DNA of 64,000 nt from Algoriphagus lacus (GTDB taxonomy: Bacteria > Bacteroidota > Bacteroidia > Cytophagales > Cyclobacteriaceae): positions 1 through 64,000 of the forward strand of contig NZ_QXML01000003.1 of NCBI RefSeq assembly GCF_003583985.1. The letters run 5' to 3'. The position numbers and the translations under genes were made by a program. Below, piece after piece: positions 28,494 through 36,500 of this stretch; within the stretch, counting starts at the first letter, position 1, and every line of letters begins with the position of its first letter. The notes beneath the pieces are model-generated. The model was not told the origin of the DNA and made no database searches. It worked only from the letters and a program-made list of their open reading frames with translations.

Positions 28494-28717
28494 ATTGCCC
28501 AATTTTTAATAAATCAAATATTATTTGGTAATTAATTGTTTATACCAAATTAGATTAGTCAAAAGGCCAAATCTATAGAAGCTTAACAATTCTCTAATAA
28601 AAGAGCGATTTTTTAGAGATTCATTTTCAAAAATGTTGTAAAAGTATATTTTTATTAAAAATAATGTAAAAAATAAAAATAAAACTTGCCAAAATTTTAA
28701 TAAACCAATGGTATTTC

Positions 28718-28725
28718 TAATTTTG
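28718..28725 (+). promoter_or_regulatory. Possible promoter -7 box ahead of tRNA-like copy 2
   Basis: TAATTTTG (TAnnTTTG), the only match in the plus-strand interval between copy 1 and copy 2. No -33 TTTG at normal spacing. A transcript from here would include the degenerate T-arm at 28816 and copy 2. The interval 28494-28858 has no convincing protein gene. Confidence 0.35.
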
Positions 28726-28761
28726 AGGCACAAAGTTCTCAAACCTATTCAATCGATTACG

Positions 28762-28780
28762 AAAGCTCGTCAAGAGCTTT
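28762..28780 (+). other. Hairpin within the spacer between the tRNA-like genes
   Basis: Stem AAAGCTC (28762-28768) / GAGCTTT (28774-28780) with loop GTCAA and two further T residues. It could be a weak terminator or part of a decayed tRNA-like fold. Confidence 0.35.
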
Positions 28781-28815
28781 TTGATTATCAGGGAGTTAGC
28801 CGATAATCTGCAAAA

Positions 28816-28841
28816 GTGTAGATTCAAGTCTTTCTCCCCAG
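28816..28841 (+). pseudogene. Degenerate third tRNA-like T-arm/acceptor remnant
   Basis: GTGTAGATTCAAGTC (28816-28830) followed by TTTCTCCCCAG aligns with the last 26-27 nt of the two tRNA-like copies (T-loop GTTCGAAT and TTCTCCTACAG), with roughly three-quarters of positions matching. No matching acceptor 5' strand is found upstream, so this looks like a decayed copy. It ends 17 bases before copy 2. Confidence 0.4.
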
Positions 28842-28858
28842 TTTAAAAAACCACATAC

Positions 28859-28982
28859 TGTAGGATGTTGAAATTGGCAGACAAGCCCTCCTGTCTCGGG
28901 GGTGGGGAGACCAGAATAAAGCGTAATTCAAACCGGACTACTGCCTAACTGCTCCGTGGAGGTTCGAATCCTTCTCCTACAG
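28859..28982 (+). tRNA. tRNA-like RNA, class II-like with giant variable region, copy 2
   Basis: Same fold as copy 1: acceptor TGTAGGA (28859-28865) / TCCTACA (28975-28981), D-arm TTG-AAATTGGCAGA-CAA, anticodon arm CCCTC-CTGTCTC-GGGGG with GUC at 28893-28895, T-arm GGAGG-TTCGAAT-CCTTC (28958-28974), discriminator G28982. The first 47 nt differ from copy 1 at one base, and the last 43 nt (from 28942, including bases past the 3' end) also differ at one. The 36-nt core of the variable region (28906-28941) is unrelated in most positions, although GGAG/CTCC closing pairs (28906-28909 with 28952-28955) and the motif ATAAAGC are kept. A separate terminator follows. Confidence 0.6.
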
Positions 28983-28992
28983 CACTTACACG

Positions 28993-29022
28993 AAAGCAAT
29001 GCAAGGCATTGCTTTTGGTGTT
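28993..29022 (+). terminator. Terminator of tRNA-like copy 2
   Basis: 10-bp stem AAAGCAATGC (28993-29002) / GCATTGCTTT (29006-29015) with loop AAG and downstream T-rich sequence, ten bases after the 3' end of copy 2. Confidence 0.8.
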
Positions 29023-29074
29023 TTTGGGCGTTTTTTATGCTATATTTTCAGTAATAAATTGATAATTGGCTTTT

Positions 29075-32000
29075 ATGGTGTCGGGGAAACGGGAGAAACA
29101 TTCTGCCCATCCAATTCGGAAGAAATTTCTCCGCTGGGGAATGATCGGCCTTCTGTCCTTACTTTTTTTGGAATTCATCGTCTACTTCGGTTCCAATATT
29201 TTCCTTTCAAAATTTGCCCAACGAAAAATCAATGAAGCTACCGGTAACATCTATGAGATAGATTTTAACCGGTTTAGTTTTTCTCTCCTGAGAAGAGGTT
29301 TTTTTATGGATGGGATAGTGATGAAGCCAATCCATCCTGAAAGTAGAAAAGAGGGACAGGCCCTTTTTGACATCACTTTGGATCAGATTGCCTTTAGGGG
29401 ACTGTGGTACAACTTCTTTGACAGGAAATTTACCATTGGTAAAATCTACATCGACAATCCGAATGTTAAGATGGATTTGCCTCCAAAACCTCAGGTTGGA
29501 GGAACTTCCAAATCTTCCAAATCAGGAAAAAAAGGCGACAAAGTTTCACCTGTCAAAGCACTTGAAGACGAAATCAAGAAAACGGTTCAACGGATCAATC
29601 TCACCGGACTGCTTATCAAAGAGGTGGAAATTGATCATGCCAACTTCTTCTTTTTCAACTTCCTGAGTCAAAATGCACTTGAGGCAGACAATACCTCTTT
29701 GTTGGTTCGGAATATGGATTTTACCACCAAAGAAGAATGGAAAACGCCTTTCAATGCGGAAGGATTTGAATTTGAACTCGAAAAAGCCACATTCCCCCTA
29801 CCGGACGGTGTTCATACCCTTTTGGCAGACCGAGTTTTTATATCCTCGCTGGACAATCTGATCGATATCCAGAATTTCAAACTGACTCCCGACAAAACCA
29901 AGGAAAGTAAAGCGTATTACAAAGTCGGACTCGAGGAACTCCGAATTGGAAATGTAGACCTTAACAAGGCTTTTATGACATCGGTTTTGGAAGTCGACGA
30001 GTTGATACTCGATGCCCCTGACCTCAATGTGGCCAGTAATCCAAAGGTCAAGTCTGACAGTGCAGCTTCAGGGAACCTCAATGATTTTATCAAAGGGAAT
30101 CTGAAGTCGGTAGCGATTAAAGAACTTTCAATCAACCGGGCAAAATTTGTGAAATCCGAACTTCAGGACACACTTAAGAACCGGATCGAGCTGGATGAAA
30201 TGGATTTCAAAATGGTCGAATTCTACCTGGGTGATGATTCGCTCAAGAAAATAAACCAGTTTTTTTATGGGCAGGATGCCGCTATTGACATCAAGGGAAG
30301 TCGGATTTACTTGGGAGATCAGATTCACCTGATCGAAGGAGAAGAAGTCAGTGTGTCTTCCTTCAAAGATGAATTGATCGTCCGGAATTTGAGCATTCAC
30401 CCAAGGCCTGAAGCCCAGATTTCGCAAAATCCGGAAAAGCTGATCAAACTGAACTTGCCGGAATTTGAGCTTTCGGATGCCGATCTCAACTTATTGTATA
30501 ACGAGGGGATCCTTCGTGCTGACGAATTGATTATCTATAAGCCGCAGGTTGAATTTACCAACCTGATTAAATCCACTGCTGAAAAAACCAATCAGGTGCC
30601 TGTCAATGAAATCATCGGAAGCTTCATGAACCAGGTGGAAATCCGAAATTTTGAGGTTCAGGAAGGGATGATCCAATTCAAAGATGAAAGGGGCCAACGG
30701 AGCAATGATATCGGCTTTGAAAAATTCAGTTTCCGTCTGGGAGGCATGAAATTGTTTGCCGCGCCTGAATTGTCAGTTACCGAAAAGTTAACTGTTGAAG
30801 AGATTTACATTTCCTTGGACAATTATCGCCTAAAACTAAAGGATAACCTGCATACAATTCTGGCTGATCAACTGACTGTAGATTCCAAGAATCAATTGCT
30901 GGAATTGAAAAACCTTACCATTAGGCCTGAAAATAAAGCCCAAATACAAGCTTCCCTGGACGCCTATGGAAAGACTGCAGCCATGGATTTTTCAGTGCCT
31001 GTTTTTCGTGCGGAAGGGATTGATATTATGGCAGCACTTTATGAAGAAAAACTTTTCGTAAGGCAAATTTCCCTTCCCGGACCGGTTTTTTCTATTTCCA
31101 GTTACCGGGAAAAAGCAAAATCGAAAGAGTCTCCTGAATCCTCCGATGAAGTAAAAAACCTCCTTTTGGGATATTTTAAGGCCATAGCTGTCGATTCGGT
31201 CAATCTCAGCAATGCCCAGGTTCGATACCAAAGTTTGATAGAAAACAAGCGGTCCAGTTTTTCGGAGGATAATTTTTCACTCAAGTTAAAAAACTTTGTA
31301 CTGGACCAAGAAGCGCCTGATCAGGAAGGGAAAACCCTTTTTTCGGATGAGATTGATCTAGTCTTCAACAATTATTCCTTCAGCTTGGCAGGAGGGAAAT
31401 ATGAAGTGACAACTGACAAGTTACGCTACAATTCCCTTGGAAAAACGATCGTGATCGACAACCTTGAGCTAGTGCCCAATGAGAATTTTCCGGGAAGGAT
31501 AAATTTGGGTTTGCAGTTCCCCAAGGTGAATTTTAAAGGAGTGAACATCGAGGAGTTTTTCTTCGAAAATAAACTTGTCCTTGACAAACTCGAATTCGAC
31601 CGGGGAGTGATAGAAGTGGCGATTGACCGGAAGATCGAGGCTAAGCCAAAGACGACCAAACCAAAGAATACCCGGAAGAAATCTCTTGAGGAGCTGCTAA
31701 TTGGAACCATTGAGACCAAAAATTCCAAACTCGCCCTCAATTATCAGGTGGATGAGACTTCCCTGAAATCCATCGAAACGGACTTTGACCTGACCGTCCG
31801 AGAATTCAAACTGGACTCGTTGATCGGAGCGACCAAGGATGTGGGGGAATTATATGCCGAGGTTGATCTGAATCTGAAGGATTTCACCTTTGCCCTGCCG
31901 GACAGTGTTCACACGCTTCAATTCTCCAAAGTTTCCATAGGAAATCTGAAGGATCAAATCCTGTTCACTGACTTTTCGCTGACGCCCAAAGACCATTTCG

Positions 32001-33430
32001 GCAAGCCCGGAAACCCCGTGATCGATGCGAAAATTGATCAGTTGATCCTGAAAAACAACAAGCTTGCAAATATTCAGGATACCGGGCAGTTGGATCTCAG
32101 GGAAATCCGGATGGTTAATCCCAAGATCAATGTTTTTTTGGACTCGGCCAAGGTGGAAAAGGAGCCTAAACAAGCCAAGTCCGAATCCAAGACTTCCTTG
32201 ATTCAGGACATTTTACTTCGGGATGTTTTCATTGAAAATGGAGCCCTGACCATGCATCGAAAAGGAGAGGGGCCGATCCCAAGACTGGATTTCCAAGGAA
32301 TCAAATTTGGCGCGACAGACTTGGATGTGAATCTGCTGGACAAAACTCAAATCATTGATTTGGATGAATTGGTAAAGAAAAAGCTTGAATTCGGAATCAA
32401 AGATTACGCGCTTCTTACCCCTGACAGCCTATACAAAGTCAACATCGGAAGTGTTGACTTCAAGAACAATAACTTGGTATTGGAAAACATTTCGTACAGG
32501 CCAGCCAATGGGAATTACAGTTTGCTTAGAAAACTGCCATTTCAGGCTGATGCAATAACGGCTAAAGTGGATGCCGTCCAGCTCACAAACATTGATCCAC
32601 AGGTTTATTTGGAGAAGAATCTCATCAAAGCGGATGAATTAATCGTTCAATCTCCCAAAGTTGATTTGTTCAGGGACAAGCGCCTTCCTGCAGATTCTTT
32701 GGTCCGAAAGCAAATGCCTCAATATTTGATGGAAAATGCCGGAATCGATCTTGATTTGATTTCATTAAAAATTCGTGATGGGGAGGTAAGATATTTTGAA
32801 TTTGCTCCCAAAGGTTTGGCGCCGGGTATGATTTCTCTTGATCAGATTAATCTGGACATGGCTCCTTATCACCTGAGAAAACCCGGAGGTGTTTATCCCA
32901 CGGACACCGTTCGATTGGGAATAGAGACCCATATCATGGGAACCTCCAAAGTCAATCTGGAGGCTCTGATGTACTTCCGGGAAAAGTACCCCATGGATGT
33001 ACAAGTCAGTATGGATACTTTTGCTTTTGCGGAAGCCAATGATTTTTTGTCGAAAACGCTATTTGTGGAGGCGGTGGATGGTACGGTCACGGATGGGAAT
33101 TGGGAATTTTCGCTGACAGAAGATGAAGCGATAGGCGAGATGAAATTTGGATATACGGACCTCAAGATCCGGTTTTTGGATTCGCTGACCTTGGAAAGAG
33201 GCCTAGGCAAACTGAAAATCTTCACCTTTGGAGCCAACCTCGTGGCAAAAAATTCAAATCCCCGTGGCTCGTCTTCCAAAATAATCAGCCGGCCGATTTA
33301 CTTGGAGCGGAATAAGCAGAAGTTTGTTTTCAATGCGTGGATAAAAGCGACGCTAAGCGGCCTCAAAGGAACCGTAGGATTGGGAAAAGCCAAAGTTCCC
33401 AAGAGGAGGGAAGAGGAGGGGAATGACTAA
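29075..33430 (+). CDS. Giant AsmA/DUF748-like envelope protein
   Basis: 1451 aa from ATG 29075 (MVSGKREKHS); a TTG nine bases upstream is less likely. A basic N-terminus, one membrane helix (about 24-42; WGMIGLLSLLFLEFIVYFGS), then an almost wholly beta-strand periplasmic region with amphipathic repeats such as ADELIIYKPQVEF, ADELIVQSPKVDLF and VDELILDAPDLNV. This is the pattern of AsmA/TamB/DUF748 bridge-like lipid-transport proteins, whose repeating beta-groove spans the periplasm. Two Lys/Ser-rich low-complexity inserts (about 142-158 and 850-870) interrupt it. It is probably monocistronic, with the terminator at 33506. Family placement is by architecture; the transported lipid is unknown. 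Confidence 0.75.
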   Translation: MVSGKREKHSAHPIRKKFLRWGMIGLLSLLFLEFIVYFGSNIFLSKFAQRKINEATGNIYEIDFNRFSFSLLRRGFFMDGIVMKPIHPESRKEGQALFDITLDQIAFRGLWYNFFDRKFTIGKIYIDNPNVKMDLPPKPQVGGTSKSSKSGKKGDKVSPVKALEDEIKKTVQRINLTGLLIKEVEIDHANFFFFNFLSQNALEADNTSLLVRNMDFTTKEEWKTPFNAEGFEFELEKATFPLPDGVHTLLADRVFISSLDNLIDIQNFKLTPDKTKESKAYYKVGLEELRIGNVDLNKAFMTSVLEVDELILDAPDLNVASNPKVKSDSAASGNLNDFIKGNLKSVAIKELSINRAKFVKSELQDTLKNRIELDEMDFKMVEFYLGDDSLKKINQFFYGQDAAIDIKGSRIYLGDQIHLIEGEEVSVSSFKDELIVRNLSIHPRPEAQISQNPEKLIKLNLPEFELSDADLNLLYNEGILRADELIIYKPQVEFTNLIKSTAEKTNQVPVNEIIGSFMNQVEIRNFEVQEGMIQFKDERGQRSNDIGFEKFSFRLGGMKLFAAPELSVTEKLTVEEIYISLDNYRLKLKDNLHTILADQLTVDSKNQLLELKNLTIRPENKAQIQASLDAYGKTAAMDFSVPVFRAEGIDIMAALYEEKLFVRQISLPGPVFSISSYREKAKSKESPESSDEVKNLLLGYFKAIAVDSVNLSNAQVRYQSLIENKRSSFSEDNFSLKLKNFVLDQEAPDQEGKTLFSDEIDLVFNNYSFSLAGGKYEVTTDKLRYNSLGKTIVIDNLELVPNENFPGRINLGLQFPKVNFKGVNIEEFFFENKLVLDKLEFDRGVIEVAIDRKIEAKPKTTKPKNTRKKSLEELLIGTIETKNSKLALNYQVDETSLKSIETDFDLTVREFKLDSLIGATKDVGELYAEVDLNLKDFTFALPDSVHTLQFSKVSIGNLKDQILFTDFSLTPKDHFGKPGNPVIDAKIDQLILKNNKLANIQDTGQLDLREIRMVNPKINVFLDSAKVEKEPKQAKSESKTSLIQDILLRDVFIENGALTMHRKGEGPIPRLDFQGIKFGATDLDVNLLDKTQIIDLDELVKKKLEFGIKDYALLTPDSLYKVNIGSVDFKNNNLVLENISYRPANGNYSLLRKLPFQADAITAKVDAVQLTNIDPQVYLEKNLIKADELIVQSPKVDLFRDKRLPADSLVRKQMPQYLMENAGIDLDLISLKIRDGEVRYFEFAPKGLAPGMISLDQINLDMAPYHLRKPGGVYPTDTVRLGIETHIMGTSKVNLEALMYFREKYPMDVQVSMDTFAFAEANDFLSKTLFVEAVDGTVTDGNWEFSLTEDEAIGEMKFGYTDLKIRFLDSLTLERGLGKLKIFTFGANLVAKNSNPRGSSSKIISRPIYLERNKQKFVFNAWIKATLSGLKGTVGLGKAKVPKRREEEGND

Positions 33431-33505
33431 CTTTCCAAAACCCAATCTGCCATAATTCAGCAGAGATGCTCATGTTTTTAAATTCAATACCAGCGTTTTA
33501 AAACG

Positions 33506-33536
33506 AAAAAGCCACCTAAGTGAGGTGGCTTTTTTA
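33506..33536. terminator. Bidirectional terminator
   Basis: 12-bp stem AAAAAGCCACCT (33506-33517) / AGGTGGCTTTTT (33523-33534), loop AAGTG, between the convergent AsmA-like and glycine-rich genes. A 12-bp palindrome CGTTTTAAAACG (33494-33505) abuts it. Confidence 0.9.
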
Positions 33537-33552
33537 GTCTTCGGTGGCTCAT

Positions 33553-36500
33553 TTACCTTCTTAGAAGTTTGTGCTGTTCGGTTCGGTCTCCCCAGACCAA
33601 CTGAAGGATGTAGACTCCCGGTCTGGCTTTTTCCAAGTAGTTATTGACCAGATTGCTAACTTCTTCGGGTTTCGCTCCGGAATAAATCTCTGCGATTCCT
33701 CGAATATCCGAGATCATCACTTGTACCGGTTCCTCGCGATAGCTGGACTTTTGGAGAAGCTCCACTTTCACATTTGAACCTGAGCTGCTTGGATTTGGAT
33801 AGACAACCCAAGTCGAGCTTCCGTCCACAGGATGGACCTGAATCGCCCGGGTGACACTGTATTCATACTGACCATTCAAGCTTACCTGCTTCAGCCTGTA
33901 GAAGATATTTCCACCCCCTGCTGGAAGCTCCAAGTCATCAAAGCTGTATTCCACTGGCGAATCAGAATACCCCTTGCCAGCAACTTCCCCGATTTTAGTC
34001 CAGGTTTTTGTATCGCCAACGGCCCTTTCGATTTCGAAGTGGGAGTTGCCACGTTCTTTGGCAGTTGACCATTTCAATTTACCTGTTCGGTTATCAGAGC
34101 TGTAGTTGGCGGTGAATTCCTGAAGTTCAACGCCAAGGATTCTTACATTGAAATAAACAATGTAAACTACTCCGTTGCCACCTTTTCCTCCACCATTATA
34201 GCCTGCTCCTCCTCCAGAACCGGTTTTATCTCTTCCTGGGAGCCCAAGTCCGGTAGTATTTAAAATATTTAAATTACCGTCTCCTCCTAATTTTACACTT
34301 ACTCCTGTATTTGGATCAACAGCTATTCCACCTTCTCCTATTTTTTCTGTACCATTAAAGAATTCTCCAATTCCTCCACCTCCACCTCCATAATATCTTA
34401 CCGAATCACCAAGAATAAGAGCAATACCATCTCCTCCTCTTCCGCCTTCACCTTGGCCATTTCCAGCCGCCTTACCATTTTGCCCATCGTTGCCACTTCC
34501 CCATGGAACTAACCCTCCACCTCCGCCACCTGCAACTGAGTTTTGGGGTTCACTGTAATCTCCCAATCCCCCTACATTTCCTTGATATACTATCACGCTA
34601 GGGCCAGTGTAGGTGATTGGAATAACGCTTCCTCCAACACCAAATGATTTATCAGGGGCAGGACTTGCACCACCTCCACCACCGGACGCACCGTCCCCTC
34701 CTGGGTTTTGTTGACTGGATCCACCTCCACCACCTCCTGGAACATTTATATTTACACCAGTGCCACTAAATGTGGATGGTTCCCCTGCTGAACCTGGCTG
34801 ATCGATTCCTGGGGCTCCTGCTCCTCCCTGACCGACTCCGATTGTATAAGTAGTTCCTGCTGGGAATCCTGGAAATGGACTATTGATTGTTTGAACAATT
34901 AAGGATCCTGATCCACCACCACCGGAGCCTTCTCCGCCTCCGCCTCCACCTCCGCCGCTACCAACGTACACGGTGAATTCACTAAGTCCCTCAGGAGCTT
35001 CCCATACATCGTCACAGAGATATTCAATAACCGTAAACCCGGATATGGAACCATCATCAATAACAACAAAGCAGGAATCAACCGGAGGTAGGGGATAGGT
35101 TATAATAACATAACCTCCAGCACCATTACCTCCATCTGCATTTGAGTGAGAACCTCCGCCACCACCTCCAAAAGGTAAGCCTGCTTTCCCTCTTCTAGCT
35201 GCTACATTTCCACTGACTCCACCAGCTCCACCAACTCCTCCGTCTACTCCTCCGCCTTTACCACCTTGCCCACCGGCTGATCCTGTTGGATTATTGCCCG
35301 GATTACCATTGGTAGTTTGTCCTACTCCACCTAGCCCTGGAGTTCCTCCGGTCGCACCAATTCCTCCATACGCATATGCTAGGCTTGAAGCGACAGGATT
35401 AGGGTGGTTGGAATCTCTGGTTACATAACTGGGCTGACCAGTTTGTGCAGCAGTGGTTCCTGTTTGTCCGTTTCCGCCATTCCCAACAAAAATGGCTATT
35501 GGTTCTCCAGGGACCACATTTATAGTTCTTTCAGAGTATCCACCTCCACCACCTCCGGCACCGTGAGATCCACTTCCTCCTCCACCTCCTCCACCATAAA
35601 CTTTTACTGTGATTTGGTAGATGCCAGCGGGCACGAAGAAAGTGCCATTTGTATTATAAATTTTTGGCTGAATCCCGAAGAAGGTAATGTTGTTTACTGT
35701 TAAATCTACCGGACAATCATCGGTTACTTTCCTAATCGAATTAACCGTTAATGAGGTCAAGCTTTCATTATTGATAGTCGAAGAAAAGAATTGACCAACC
35801 CCATTTACAAAATTTACTGTTGTATTTGTAGCGGATAATGGGTTCGCTAACCCCATTTGATAATTTACCACATAAGGACCGTCGGCAAAAAGGGAAGGGT
35901 TTCCAGTTAACGTGATCGTTGCGTTTCCTCCTGTATTTGAAGGGGAAACTGAAGTGATTTTGGTTAAGGCATATTCCGGCTGTACATCAATAAATCCCGA
36001 AGCAGAAACAGTACCACAGCCTCCAGTCAAAGGAATAGTGTAAGGGTAAACTCCTGGTAAAACCGAACCATCAACTGTACCGCTGATAGTAATTGTATTG
36101 CCACTAAAACTTGCTGAAATCCCTGTAGGAAGGCCTACAGGAGTACCTATACCGTTAGCTAATGTCGTCGTATGTGTGAACGGGGTGATCGTTCGATTAA
36201 TAAAGCAGGAACTTGGATGGGGATCAGATGATGCAGTTACCGTGTTTTTTCTTACAGTGATACTGTTGGAGATAGCAGCCGTTGGGGTTCCACATCCATT
36301 AGTATCGGTATAGTTTACTGAAATTGACTTGGGCCCTGCTGTGAGCCATCGGATTACCACCGTGTTGCTGGTCGATGTTCCTCCAGAGATAATAGTGTAT
36401 TCTGTTCCTGCTGTGCCGGGAATAGACCAAATGTAATTGGACTGACCAGACTGAGTGGTGTAGGTGAGGTCCGTATCCACACAGTAATCCCCTACCGCTG

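Noticed and set aside
28521..28742. 73-codon minus-strand open frame between the tRNA-like genes
   Set aside because: AT-rich, low-complexity translation (Phe/Leu/Ile/Lys), no ribosome-binding site or family, and it overlaps the possible promoter of copy 2.
28306..28982. tmRNA or tRNA-Sec
   Set aside because: No tag-peptide frame, acceptor/T stems are 7/5 rather than 8/5, the anticodon is not UCA, and two copies lie side by side.
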